From: Leptodesmis sichuanensis A121
GTDB taxonomy: Bacteria; Cyanobacteriota; Cyanobacteriia; Leptolyngbyales; Leptolyngbyaceae
Length of the DNA: 64,000 bases
Assembly (NCBI RefSeq): GCF_021379005.1
Contig: NZ_CP075171.1
Span: 2,480,001 to 2,544,000 of the forward strand
Reading direction: 5' to 3'
Shown here: positions 52,484 through 62,700 of the stretch, piece by piece
Layout of the letters: each line of letters opens with the position of its first letter
Position numbering within the stretch: position 1 is the stretch's first letter
Notes under the pieces: generated by a model
What the model was told of the DNA's origin: nothing
Seen by the model: the letters and a program-made list of their open reading frames with translations, nothing else
Databases searched by the model: none
Program-made: the position numbers and the translations under genes

Positions 52484-52984
52484 TTATTGAGAAACTTCCA
52501 CCTGATCTTTAATCGTCTGCCAAACTGAAACTACCCCTTCTAGCCAGCCTTGTGCGAAAACAATCCGGCTTTGGGGATCCACTTCCAGCAAATAAGCAAA
52601 ATCAGGATCCTGAATCCGCGCTTGTTGGGAATATTCTTTCAAATCTAAAAAGCTCCACAGGTAGTCCAAAACTTCATCGTCTAACGATGTTGCCAAAGGC
52701 ATGACTCGTTCAAAATGCCGAAAATCTTTGTAGGACAGTTTTGAACTGGAGCGGATTCCCAACTCAAATCCTTCTTGACGGACTTTGTTGAGTAAAACTT
52801 TCTTTTCTGCCTGTAACCGTTCGATCAAATTGTCTTGTTCAGCAGCCTTGACTTTGAGTTCTTCACAAGTAACAGCCATTTCTAATGCCTCCTGGCAAAT
52901 TGCCGAAATATTGAACTGATGTTTGACGGGTTGAAGCCTTTCAAATAGTGCATCTGGAACAGCGATGGTAACTCTTTGACTCAC
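52484..52984 (-). CDS. ribbon-helix-helix-like protein with coiled coil
   Basis: A 166-residue protein. Residues 1-40 look like a MetJ/Arc-type ribbon-helix-helix (VTIAVPDALFERLQPVKHQF with ISAICQEALEMAV), followed by a coiled coil (EELKVKAAEQDNLIERLQAE) and an unrecognised acidic C-terminal part (LDYLWSFLDLKEYSQQARIQ). It could be a DNA-binding antitoxin or regulator; no toxin-like neighbour follows. A terminator lies after it. Confidence 0.6.
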   Translation of the reverse strand: MSQRVTIAVPDALFERLQPVKHQFNISAICQEALEMAVTCEELKVKAAEQDNLIERLQAEKKVLLNKVRQEGFELGIRSSSKLSYKDFRHFERVMPLATSLDDEVLDYLWSFLDLKEYSQQARIQDPDFAYLLEVDPQSRIVFAQGWLEGVVSVWQTIKDQVEVSQ

Positions 52985-53348
52985 AACTTCCTTCCGAAAA
53001 CTGTCTACTCTTATACAATAGTCAGTCTTTATGCATAAAGGTTGACATTGACATAATTTGTTGCATAACTAGCAGTTTCTTCTTCAAAAGTATGCAATCA
53101 AAAAGGCGGGAAAAATAGCAAGCATGAATATGTTGCCTGAAAAGCCAGTCCAGACGGCGCATTCACTATTGGGAAATCACCGGATAGCCAGATTCGTCCC
53201 ACCAAGACGAACACCATCTTAGGAAGCCATATCAAAGTCACCAGCACCGAACAGACCCTGCGTAAGCTTACCCCGGCCTAAAGGCACGAGGCTTTCGCCC
53301 TAACCTACAATCAAGTCCACAAGCGAACAAGAAAGCAAAGTCGAGCGT
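52985..53348. other. gene-poor stretch, probably remains of a TnpB element
   Basis: Contains a GC hairpin-like block at about 53265-53300 (complement CGAAAGCCTCGTGCCTTTAG then GCCGGGG), similar to right ends of TnpB elements. On the minus strand, GVRLGGTNLAIR near 53190-53230 recalls the RuvC-I motif of TnpB (GVDLGRTNIAVT) with its Asp replaced. Nothing complete was seen. Confidence 0.4.
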
Positions 53349-53707
53349 TCAGGAGTGCTTACAACAACCCCCCAAAGTTCCATCACCTGATCTGAGCAAC
53401 GCGATTTGATAGCCGCCAATGGAGAGCTTAAACTTATGCCGACCACCGATCAACGTTACTCCTACAACACGCTCATGCTCGTTGTAAGAGAACGTGCGAA
53501 TATCCAGGCTCAACGAGGTGGGCCGAAACTCCTTCACGTTGTTCCTGGCTGCCAATGCACCCAGCACCCGACGAATCGCCTGACAAATGTGATTGGCCTT
53601 CAACCCAGTCATGGCTTTTACAGGGTAATAGGTGAGGTGATGCAGCTTGGTGGTGTTGGAGCAACGCTCTTCTCTGGCGGTTTTCAGAATCTGATTGCAA
53701 GCGTTAG
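53349..53707 (-). pseudogene. TnpB N-terminal fragment cut by IS4 copy B
   Basis: The minus strand encodes CNQILKTAREERCSNTTKLH, then YYPVKAMTGLKANHICQAIR and EFRPTSLSLDIRTFSYNEHE with GGRHKFKLSIGGYQIALLRS, matching the N-terminal region of TnpB proteins of the zinc-ribbon type. It begins directly at the IS4 boundary and lacks its first ~40 residues. It ends in an unrelated frame after LLRSG, before any catalytic motif. Confidence 0.7.
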
Positions 53708-54371
53708 CTCAGATCTTGCACCTTTCCCAATCAGCCGGGTCAGGCAAGGATTTGAGGACAATTTCAAACCCATACTGTGCGGCAATATCTGCACTCATTC
53801 GGATCTGTTTGAGGAGTTGAAACCAGACAATCGAGGGCAATAAAGTTTCCAGTGCCAAGCGACTGGCCGTTTTCCACTCCAGCACAGGGGGCAGTGAGCA
53901 TTGCTCAACCCAGTGCGCTAACAGATTAGCAATCAGCGACAGAATCAGCCAACGATAAACCCCCAACTTGGTTGCTTGGCCAACACAAGGCAGACCAAAC
54001 TGATGTTGAGCGGTTTTGAAAAAGCCCTCAATGGCCCAACGTTATTGAGAAACTCGCCTGACGGGTGGTTCGAATTACTCCACGAGTAGACCAGTTGTAG
54101 CGATTGAGGAATCGACTTAAGGAACTGGCAGATTTAACGGAGGTATGAGCAGGCAATGCATGACCTTGAGCGTCTAAAAACAGTCCCAATCGAGCCTTGA
54201 GACTGGCTTTTTGATAGGCACCAGGCATCAAGCAGAGGAGGCTATACACTAGCCCTTGGGCGTGTTGAAGAATGGTTTCCATGACCGTCTTCTGAATTGT
54301 TTTTACTAAGCCCTTTCTTTCAGATTTTGGCTCCTTTGGCAACCCTTACTGAGAATGGTGCAAGATCTCAG
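53708..54371 (-). mobile_element. IS4-type insertion sequence, copy B (deletion derivative)
   Basis: 664 bp with the same ends as copy A (CTCAGATCTTGCACC and CTGAGATCTTGCACC). On the minus strand the transposase starts MPKEPKSERKGLVKTIQKTV and runs to GVIRTTRQA, where a deletion joins it out of frame to RWAIEGFFKTAQHQFGLPCV and the normal C terminus. The catalytic Asp regions are gone. Copy B keeps the correct frame at the site where copy A has an extra G, so the copies have complementary damage. Confidence 0.85.
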
Positions 54372-54621
54372 TGATCCTAATAAGTCTGCGATTATTAAGT
54401 ACTCAGGTAGCAAAGTTGGTATCCCGTGGGTTAAAGATTGGCTGTCGCAACAAGCTGGCCTTTTTGGGCATTTAATCGGCGATGCGACCACTGCGGTCGA
54501 TCTTAATTCTGCACTCAGTACCCCAGAAGCCAAAAAGGAATTCGACCCGCAATTAGTTAAAGGGGCGGAGATCCTGGAAAAGTGGAAGCCGATTAAGTGG
54601 AAGCGGGAGGTCGTGAGTTAG
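54372..54621 (+). pseudogene. 3' fragment of an unknown gene next to IS4 copy B
   Basis: Codons NKSAIIKYSGSKVGIPWVKD, then WLSQQAGLFGHLIGDATTAV and KGAEILEKWKPIKWKREVVS end at a proper stop. The frame enters from the IS4 end, so the 5' part is missing and no start site of its own is clear. I do not recognise the family. It looks like a real protein C terminus (balanced composition, no stop for 80 codons). Confidence 0.5.
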
Positions 54622-54737
54622 TGGGGATCTTATAGAAGTTACAAGTCTCCCCACTCGCTGGGGAAACCAATTGAATGGAAACAGAAAAGTGAATGGGGAG
54701 GAAGTACTAATTTCCACTTCCACATCCCCAATCCCTA

Positions 54738-55979
54738 TCACGTCGTATACTCTGCATTGATCTTGACGTAATCGTAACTGAGGTCGCAACCCCAGGCTGT
54801 ACCAGTACCAGGGCCAGAGCCAACCTTCACTGAGATCAGCACAGTATCGTCTTTCAGGTAGGCTCCTTCAGCCGCTTTTTTCAAATAGGCATTCGCAGCA
54901 GCCCGATCGAACGGTTGCGGTTGCCCATGCTCCATCATCAGGAAGTCGCCCAGCTTAATTTGCAGGTCTTCTTGATTAAAGGGAACACCTGCCCGTCCAG
55001 CCGCTCCGGCAATTCGTCCCCAATTCGGATCCCGGCCAAAGATGGCAGATTTGACCAGGGAGGAGCCAGCGATCGTCCGGGCAATCTGACGCGCAGCGGC
55101 AGCATCACTGGCACCAGATACTTGCACTTCAATCAGACAGGTGGCACCTTCCCCATCGCGGGCGATCGCCTTCGCCAGATGAATGCACACCGCCGTCAGC
55201 ATCGCTTCCAACTGATCAGCTTCTGGGCCAGGTTCTGTAATGGCAGGAGTGCGAGATTCCCCATTGGCCAGCGCCAGCACCGTATCGTTGGTACTGGTAT
55301 CCCCATCCACCGTAATTTGATTAAAGCTTTTGTTGACCGCCCGACTCAGCATATCCTGCCAGAGGTGGGGAGATACCGCCGCATCACAGGTAATAAAGCC
55401 CAGCATAGTAGCCATATTGGGGTGAATCATCCCCGCCCCTTTGCAGATGCCGCCAATCCGTACCGGACGATCGCCAAACTGACCTTCCAGCGCGATCGAT
55501 TTAGTCACAGTATCCGTGGTGCAAATCGCTTTCGCGGCACTATCCGATCCCGTATCGGACAATGACTCGACCAGCTTCGGCAAAGCAGCCTTGAGTACAT
55601 CCATCTTGATCCGCTGCCCAATCACCCCTGTAGAAGCCAGCAGAATGGAGTCCGCAGGCACCCCCAACACCTGACTCAACGCCTGAGCCGATGCGATCGC
55701 ATCAATCAATCCCTGTTCTCCCGTGGCCGCATTTGCCTGTCCCGCATTGCAAAGAATGGCACGGGCACTGGTTTTCTCCCGCAAGCGATCGCGGCAATAA
55801 TCCACACAAGCGGCCCGCACCACACTGGTGGTAAAGACTCCCGCCGCGATCGCCTCCACATCAGACACGATCAGGGTCAAATCCGGCAATCCCGAAGGCT
55901 TCAATCCAGCAGTAATCCCTGCTGCCCGGTAGCCTTTAGGTGCGGTAATGCCTCCGGGAATCTCCTGCCAATCTGTCAT
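54738..55979 (-). CDS. argJ: bifunctional ornithine acetyltransferase / N-acetylglutamate synthase
   Basis: A 413-residue ArgJ of arginine biosynthesis, transferring the acetyl group from N-acetylornithine to glutamate and, in the bifunctional type, also using acetyl-CoA. The self-cleavage site with its nucleophile Thr is in PNMATMLGFITCD (ATM-L), near residue 190. Other blocks are ILLASTGVIGQRIKMD and VDGDTSTNDTVLALANG. The N terminus GGITAPKGYRAAGITAGLKP is typical. The precursor cuts itself into alpha and beta chains. Single-gene unit. Confidence 0.95.
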   Translation of the reverse strand: MTDWQEIPGGITAPKGYRAAGITAGLKPSGLPDLTLIVSDVEAIAAGVFTTSVVRAACVDYCRDRLREKTSARAILCNAGQANAATGEQGLIDAIASAQALSQVLGVPADSILLASTGVIGQRIKMDVLKAALPKLVESLSDTGSDSAAKAICTTDTVTKSIALEGQFGDRPVRIGGICKGAGMIHPNMATMLGFITCDAAVSPHLWQDMLSRAVNKSFNQITVDGDTSTNDTVLALANGESRTPAITEPGPEADQLEAMLTAVCIHLAKAIARDGEGATCLIEVQVSGASDAAAARQIARTIAGSSLVKSAIFGRDPNWGRIAGAAGRAGVPFNQEDLQIKLGDFLMMEHGQPQPFDRAAANAYLKKAAEGAYLKDDTVLISVKVGSGPGTGTAWGCDLSYDYVKINAEYTT

Positions 55980-56066
55980 GCTGTCCTCCGTGAATCCATG
56001 CTTGCGACGCGATTATAGCAGGGAGATGGGGGATACAATCGGATTACTTGCAATCGCATTTCTCCT

Positions 56067-56951
56067 ATGCCTTCGCCATTTCCGGGAATGAATCCATATC
56101 TGGAAAATCCTGACTTATGGACGGAAGTTCATCACTTGTTGATGAGTATTCTGGCGGAAACGTTGAATCCTCAACTATTGCCCAGGTATCGAGCGGCGAT
56201 CGAAAAACGAGTTTATCTGAGTGGGGAAGAAGTTCTGTTGGTGGGAATTCCTGATGTGCCAGTCGAGCAGCGATCGCGCCACCCGCCATCCCCCGAATCG
56301 CCACCTCAAACTCAAGTTACTGCCTCTACCGGATCGGTAGCCACTCTGCCAATGCCCATTCAGGTAGTCGTTCCAATGCCCCTGGAGAGGCGAGAAGGGT
56401 ATTTGGAAATTAGAGACGTGGCCACACGAGAAGTCGTGACGGTGATTGAACTGCTGTCACCCAGCAATAAGCGGCCTGGAAGAGGACGGGACACTTATCT
56501 AACCAAGCGGCAGGAGATTTTGGCCAGTTCCACTCACTGGTACGATCGCGCTGGCTACTCCGTCGTCATAGACTACAACCAGAACCCCATTCCTCCCCTG
56601 TCCGAATCTGCAACCCCCTCCGCTCCTCCTATGTCTTCCTACCCTGCCATTTACAGCGTCGTCTGCCAGATTCCCTACGGCCAGGTCGCCACCTATGGCC
56701 AGGTTGCAGAACTAGCCAACCTGCCAGGACGGGCACGATTAGTTGGCTATGCCCTCTATCGAGTGGCTCCAGATTCAGAGATTCCCTGGCATCGGGTGAT
56801 TAATGCCAAAGGGGAAATTTCCGAATCTCCGGTGCGCTATGGGTCGGATTACGTGCAGCGATCGCTTTTGGCAGCAGAAGGTATCGCATTTGACGCTCAG
56901 GGCAAGATCGATCTGCGAAAATATTTGTGGAAACCGACTCTGGAAGGATAG
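56067..56951 (+). CDS. DUF4058 (shortened) fused to alkyltransferase-like protein
   Basis: A 294-residue frame in two parts. Residues 1-150 are the N-terminal DUF4058 region (PSPFPGMNPYLENPDLWTEV, then ELLSPSNKRPGRGRDTYLTK); its central part is missing and only the end WYDRAGYSVVIDYNQNPIPP follows. From residue 189 (MSSYPAIYSVVCQIPYGQVA) to the end is an ATL domain of the MGMT family with the active-site region SEIPWHRVINAKGEIS: Trp replaces the reactive Cys of PCHR, so it can bind but not transfer alkyl groups. The ATG at 56631 could start ATL alone. The fusion is probably made by deletion. Confidence 0.78.
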   Translation: MPSPFPGMNPYLENPDLWTEVHHLLMSILAETLNPQLLPRYRAAIEKRVYLSGEEVLLVGIPDVPVEQRSRHPPSPESPPQTQVTASTGSVATLPMPIQVVVPMPLERREGYLEIRDVATREVVTVIELLSPSNKRPGRGRDTYLTKRQEILASSTHWYDRAGYSVVIDYNQNPIPPLSESATPSAPPMSSYPAIYSVVCQIPYGQVATYGQVAELANLPGRARLVGYALYRVAPDSEIPWHRVINAKGEISESPVRYGSDYVQRSLLAAEGIAFDAQGKIDLRKYLWKPTLEG

Positions 56952-57394
56952 GGGCCGAGGTCTACAAGTTAACTTTGCCTTGACTCTTATCCTTCGTCTT
57001 TCTCTGGTTGGAAAGGCAGAAATGGGGAATTTGTGAGGGATAAACAAGATAGACCAATGTTATTGAACCAATCATCACCCGACGTTTCGGGCAATGGTTT
57101 GGAATAACGACGGCCACTGTGCTAACCACTATTGGTAGCCATCGTTTCACAAGCCCTTTGCTTGATACTCCTCTCCAGGTTCCGTTTCCATCGTAAATTT
57201 GAGAATTTCTTGCTCCAGGTTGGGAGTGAAATTGAGAACGAAAAGTAATGGCCTATGAAGCCTCTGGAGAACCTTTGCCAGCACCCAGTACGATTTGTGC
57301 GATCGCTTAATTTAGCTGGGACTCCCAGGTGGGCTTAATCGAGTATGCATGATGCCCACTGTAAGTATTGATCTGCAGATGCGATCGCACAGTC
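56952..57394. other. 440-bp gene-poor stretch
   Basis: No gene was recognised on either strand. Short frames are without family features. A partial hairpin GGGACTCCCAGGTGGGC lies near 57319-57335. The region separates converging genes. Confidence 0.4.
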
Positions 57395-58018
57395 TCAATC
57401 CAGGCCCATCTGACCACGATAGCCCGTAAAAATGCGGCGACCATCTTTGAGGATGTGAATTTCCAGTTGATCGCTGGCCCAGGTAATCCGATCTTTGAAC
57501 GCTGGATTGAAAATATGAACGCGCTGATTGCGGGAAGACACAGGACAATCCGGCGAGTGAATGGCTAAAGATTCGATATACGGCCCATCAATCAAAATAT
57601 CCAGTTGCTCCAGGAGTTCCTGCGCTCCTGCCGGGGCATAGTCATCCTGCAGTTGTTCCAGTGTAAAGCCAGTAAAGGACATCACACTTAGCCCCGCCGC
57701 TTTCACCTGACGAGCCAGCGCTGCCAGTGCCGGGGCTTGCCAGAATGGTTCTCCCCCCGAAAACGTTACCCCTTCGTTATTGGGGTTGCTGAGAATGCGT
57801 TCGGCCAGGGCATCCACCGAAATCAGTTCATTAATTTCAAAACTCCAGGAGTCTGGATTAAAACATCCTGGACATTCTCGCAAGCAGCCCTGCACCCAAA
57901 CCACCGCTCGACTACCGGGGCCATTGACCTCAGACTCATCCACATAGCCCATGATGTTGAGGTAGCCTGCGGGAATTTCCAGTAATGAGAGGTAGGGATT
58001 GGTTTTGATGTTTGACAT
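57395..58018 (-). CDS. radical-SAM activating enzyme, NrdG-like
   Basis: A 207-residue protein with the cysteine motif CLRECPGC (C-x3-C-x2-C) near residue 45-52 in GCLRECPGCFNPDSW, which holds the 4Fe-4S cluster, and the SAM-binding GGEP in VTFSGGEPFWQAPAL. This is the compact fold of anaerobic ribonucleotide reductase activases and similar glycyl-radical activators. No ribonucleotide reductase is adjacent, so the target is open. It lies close to another radical-SAM gene in the same orientation. Confidence 0.85.
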   Translation of the reverse strand: MSNIKTNPYLSLLEIPAGYLNIMGYVDESEVNGPGSRAVVWVQGCLRECPGCFNPDSWSFEINELISVDALAERILSNPNNEGVTFSGGEPFWQAPALAALARQVKAAGLSVMSFTGFTLEQLQDDYAPAGAQELLEQLDILIDGPYIESLAIHSPDCPVSSRNQRVHIFNPAFKDRITWASDQLEIHILKDGRRIFTGYRGQMGLD

Positions 58019-58075
58019 GATGGGTACTCCTGAAGGGGTGAAGGGGTAGGGGAGTGGAGAGGTAGAGGGAAATTC

Positions 58076-58108
58076 CGAACTTAAAACTCAAAACTCACAA
58101 CTTAAAAC
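58076..58108. repeat. heptanucleotide tandem repeat (ACTTAAA type)
   Basis: Units ACTTAAA, ACTCAAA, ACTCACA and ACTTAAA lie between the two radical-SAM genes, in the complementary sense to the arrays at 49468 and 50473. Confidence 0.75.
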
Positions 58109-58914
58109 TATTCACCAATGGCCACTTTCACGGCAATGCCCGTTTCTCGCTGAATGCGATCGCCGAATGCCTGCAAGGTAGGAACACTCACACGTTTGAG
58201 TTGCCGGATGGCGTAGGGGCGATCGCTGGCACTGTGGTTACCCCTGGCATCCAATTGGTGCGCAAGCGGTCGGGGGCGGGTGGGGGTATTGAGTTGAATT
58301 TCATCCGGAGCCAGATCCCGCATTTGGTCGATGTACGCCTGTTGCTCAGCTTCATTCCAGGGAACCAGCAGCATGGTTTGCATCGCAAGCTGACCAGAGT
58401 ACTGTTGCCGAAAGGCTTTTAAGCCCTGCCATTGGGTCGTCAGATCAATTCCGGCAACGGGACGGTTCACTCGGCGCAGCACCTCATCTGTAACGGCATC
58501 CATTTTAACGGCCACCTGATCGGCGATCGCCAGTTCTGCCCGTACCTCTGCACAGTTCAACAACGTGCCGTTGGTCAGTACACCAACAGGTTTTCCGGTC
58601 AAAGATTTGGTCAACGCCAGAATTTCACCCAGGTTGAGCGCCAGGGTTGGTTCGCCACTGCCGCTTAACGTGATCACATCCACATCCCAGGGTTGGAAGG
58701 CGGATAAATCCTGGAGAATCTGAGACGTGGGAATGAAGATCTGACGATCGCGGCTTTTGTGCTCAATCTCGCCCAATTGACAGTAAACGCAATCGAAGGA
58801 ACAGGTCGATACAGGGCCGATCGGATCAATGCCCAGCGATCGCCCATAGCGCCAGGATTGAACTGGCCCATAGACGGAACAAAACGATGACAGCGTGGCA
58901 CTGGTCATAGGCAT
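58108..58914 (-). CDS. radical-SAM protein
   Basis: A 268-residue enzyme with the canonical CxxxCxxC in STCSFDCVYCQLGEIE (near residues 38-45), a GSGEP motif in LSGSGEPTLALNLGE and a TIM-barrel-like core (GVLTNGTLLNCAEVRAELA, then VAVKMDAVTDEVLRRVNRP). Similar proteins are annotated as wyosine-like or general radical-SAM proteins in cyanobacteria and archaea; no substrate can be given. It starts 89 bp upstream of the NrdG-like gene on the same strand. Confidence 0.85.
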   Translation of the reverse strand: MPMTSATLSSFCSVYGPVQSWRYGRSLGIDPIGPVSTCSFDCVYCQLGEIEHKSRDRQIFIPTSQILQDLSAFQPWDVDVITLSGSGEPTLALNLGEILALTKSLTGKPVGVLTNGTLLNCAEVRAELAIADQVAVKMDAVTDEVLRRVNRPVAGIDLTTQWQGLKAFRQQYSGQLAMQTMLLVPWNEAEQQAYIDQMRDLAPDEIQLNTPTRPRPLAHQLDARGNHSASDRPYAIRQLKRVSVPTLQAFGDRIQRETGIAVKVAIGE

Positions 58915-59005
58915 CTCCTACAAGCGATGGGCACCCCTGGCAAGCGAGTCTGGGAAAAGTCCATCCAGGCTGTCCTCAAAGGATGTCCAGTGTGCTGTTT
59001 CAACC

Positions 59006-59533
59006 TTATCGCATGGATCTGGTAGGTAGCTCACTTGCGTCATCTATTTTGATGTTTTGGTTGGCAATCAGGGTTCTAAATTCTTTGATCAGTTGGCTTT
59101 GCTCCTGATACAAGACCTCCAGACGGGCCAGAATTTCGACCAGTTGAGTCTGCGGGGTAGGAGATGGGGGCACAGGCGGTTGCGCCGGTTTCACCAGTGC
59201 CATTTTCTGCAACGGACGGCTGATCCAGGCCCAGAACCAGAGACTGAGTTTTAAGGGCACTTGCAGGATCGTGATCCAGATGCGCTCCGTGAGTTGGGCG
59301 ATCGCTCGTACCAATCCCCAAAACAGCAGCAACAGCACCACGCCCAGCACCAGCGTTAGGATGGGATGATGCACCATCCAGGCAATCACTGGATGCACTG
59401 CCAACCAGTCCTGAAATGAAGCAACCACCGTATTCTGCAATCCTTCCACCACCCCATTGGCTAACTGGTTGGTCGCGCCAGTCAGGGTTCCCTTCACACT
59501 TTGTAAGCTCTGAGTCACTGGGTCTAAACTCAT
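59006..59533 (-). CDS. hypothetical membrane protein
   Basis: A 175-residue protein starting at ATG 59533 (MSLDPVTQSLQSVKGTL). One strong membrane segment (ILTLVLGVVLLLLFWGLVRA) is followed by an amphipathic helix and a second weaker segment (LKLSLWFWAWISRPL), then a Pro-rich linker and a C-terminal coiled coil (LARLEVLYQEQSQLIKEFRT). No family was recognised. It is divergent from the sensor kinase gene on its right. Confidence 0.65.
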   Translation of the reverse strand: MSLDPVTQSLQSVKGTLTGATNQLANGVVEGLQNTVVASFQDWLAVHPVIAWMVHHPILTLVLGVVLLLLFWGLVRAIAQLTERIWITILQVPLKLSLWFWAWISRPLQKMALVKPAQPPVPPSPTPQTQLVEILARLEVLYQEQSQLIKEFRTLIANQNIKIDDASELPTRSMR

Positions 59534-59719
59534 CGGATTCACCGCTACCGTCCTCAATCATTCCCTTGTGATGAGGATAGCGAACTGCGGGTGCAATGAA
59601 CGCGATTCAGAAGACCAAAGAAAAACTCTCAGGGCAGATTTTGGTTAAGATCTTCAGCAGTTTCCTGGAAAATTGGCGCTTTGTAGCCTGAACCGTTCGT
59701 CTTCTACCGGGCTGGCTTT

Positions 59720-62700
59720 ATGATGCAATATTCCCAAAACCTGTGCTTAACCGGAACCCCAATCCTTATCTTCTGGATTCTACTGGATGGTCTGTTGATC
59801 GGAGGAGCACTGCTACTGGGGGCGATCGCCCTGTGGCGATGGCGCGAAGGACGCTCTTGGAGGCACTGGCAGCAGATGCAGGCCGACCTCCAGCAAGCCA
59901 ACGCGAAATTGCAGCAGGAAACTTGCGATCGCCAGCAGGTAGAAGCGGCACTGCGAGATAGTGCCACCCGGTTATCACTGGCTCTGAAAGCTGCTAAAGC
60001 GGGAACCTGGCAATGGGATCAGGCCAGCAATCAAGCCATCTGGTCAGAGGAAAATTTCCGGCTGTTGGGCTATGATCCACAGGATTGTGAAGCCTGTTAT
60101 GAAAACTGGTTGCGGGCAGTTCACCCCGACGATCGCGCTACCGTCAACCAGCATATAAGCCAGCTGATGGCAGAGCAGCATGGCCTCAATCTGGAATATC
60201 GGGTGATGTGGCCCGACCGCACCGTGCGCTGGCTAGCCGATATCGGTGAAATCACTTACGACCCGGACGGCAACCCCACCGGGATGATCAGCATCCAAAT
60301 TGACATCACTAACCGCAAACAGGCAGAACTTGCCCTCGCAGAATCGGAAAGTCAACAGCGATTGATTCTGGAAAACATCCCCAGTTTTATTGCCAAGGTG
60401 AATCGCGAGGCGGAAATCTTATTTCTCAATCGGTTGGCTCCTGGGTTTACCCCAGAGCAGGTGATCGGGCAAAGCCTGGATTTGTTTACCGCCCCGGAAA
60501 GCCGTGAGCCGCAACGGGCGGCGCTGGCTGAGGTGTTTGCGACGGGGCAGACGGTCACGCTTGAGACCCACGGCACAGGCGCACATGGACAACCTGCGTT
60601 CTATGAAGTACGGATTGCCCCGATTGAAGCCGCCGGACAGATTGATGCGGCAATTATTGTGGCAACCGATATTAGCGATCGCAAACAGGCAGAGCTGGCT
60701 CTGGTTCAACTGAATCAAGCCCTGGAATCCCGCGTGCAAGAGCGCACTGCCGCCTTGCAAGAAAGTGAGTCCCGGTTCCGGCAATTGGCGGAAACCATTC
60801 AGCAGGTCTTCTGGCTATTTGATCCGAACAGTCATCAGAATCTCTATGTCAGCCCTGCCTATGAGCAAATCTGGGGACAATCCCTGGAAACAGTCTATGC
60901 ATCTGAATGGAGTTGGGCGGATGCAATTCACCCCGACGATCGCGATCGTATCCTCACCCTATTCACCAACAGTCTCACCTGGGCACATGATGTCGAATAC
61001 CGGATTGTTCGTCCTGATGGAACCATACGCTGGATCCACGATCGTTCCTTCCCGATTCGTGATTCAGAGGGGCAGATTTACCGGGTTGCTAGAATTGCCG
61101 AAGATATTACGAAACGCAAATTGGTGGAGGGATCTCTGCGTGATCGACTTGCGTTTGAACGGTTAATCGCGAGCATTTCAACCCACTTTGTCAACCTGAA
61201 CCTGGATGATCTGGATGCAGGCATCACAGATGCTTTAGAACAAATTACCCAATTTTTTGGGGTTGACTATAGCTACATTGTTCTGTTCTCTGCCGATCGA
61301 TCCGTTGGCTACAAAACCTACGAATGGCTCCAGCCCGGACTACCCCCCTTCTCGGAAGAATGGGATGCGATTCCAGCGGCTCCCTTCCCCTGGTGGATGG
61401 ACAAAATCACCCACTTTGAGCCAATTGTGATCGACGATCGCGACGATCTTCCCGCCGCCGCCAGCAATGAACGCGCTGCCCTGGAAGCCACCGGAATCCA
61501 GTCTCTGACCGCGTTGCCTATTTCCTACAGCAAAATCCTGATGGGATACATCGGCTTTGCGACCATCAACCGCTGCCACTCCTGGCAGGAAGATACCGTT
61601 ACATTGCTGCAACTGGTAGGAGAACTGTTTGCCAATGCCCTCCAGCGCAAACAAGCCGAAATCAACCTGCAAGAACAACAGGCACGGTTGAATCTAGCTC
61701 TGGAAGCAGTGAATATGGGAATCTGGGAAGGAAACCTGATCACGGGGGCAGAAATTCTCTCGCCTCAGGCCGAAGCCCTGCTAGGATTTGCCCCAGGCAC
61801 CTTTGATGGCAAACGAGAAACGTTCCTCAGCCGAGTTCATCCAGACGATGTAGAACAAGTGCAACTGTCTGGCAAAGTGGCCCTGCAGACGGGTGTTCTA
61901 CAAGATGAGTACCGGATTGTGCTACCGGATCAAACCATTCGCTGGATCAATTGTTTAGGCAAAGTCTTTTACGACGAAGCAGGCCATCCTCTTCGCGTTG
62001 TTGGGGTGGATCTGGATATCACAGAGCGCAAACGGGTTGAGGAAGACCTGCAGCAGGCTGTGGAGACTAATCAAGCCCTACTCGCAGCCATTCCTGACTT
62101 GATTTTGCGGATCAGTCGGGATGGGATCTTGCGAGAGGGTATCCCAGCCAAAGAGGCATCGCTCTTGCTACCCATCGACAAGATAGTAGGTAAAAGTGTT
62201 TGGGAAATCCTGCCCACGGATCTCGCTTGCGAACGGATGGATGCGATCGAACAGGCATTCCAAACTGGGCTGACTCAGGTTCATGAATACCCTGTCTGCT
62301 TGAACGACGAGTGGCGCTATGAAGAAGCCCGCTGTGTTGTTTGTGGTGAGGATGAAGTAATGGTGCTGGTGCGGGATATCACTGATCGTAAACGCACCGA
62401 AGCGGCTTTGCAGCAACAGTTACAGCGGGAACAGGCCCTCAATCGGGTATTCCAGGCCATTCGCCAATCTCTTGACCTGGAAGTCATTTTTGCCACCGCC
62501 ACAGCCGAAACTGCACGCTTATTACCCGGTCTTACCTGTTCTGTGGTGCAGTATTTACCCACTCGGAAAGTCTGGAAAAACGTTGCAGAATTCCGTCATA
62601 ACCCAGAACTTCCTTACTTAATCGGATTTGAAATTTCAGATGTAGACAACCCCTTTGCCGATCAACTCAAACGCCTGCAAACTGTCCGAGTTGAAACAAC

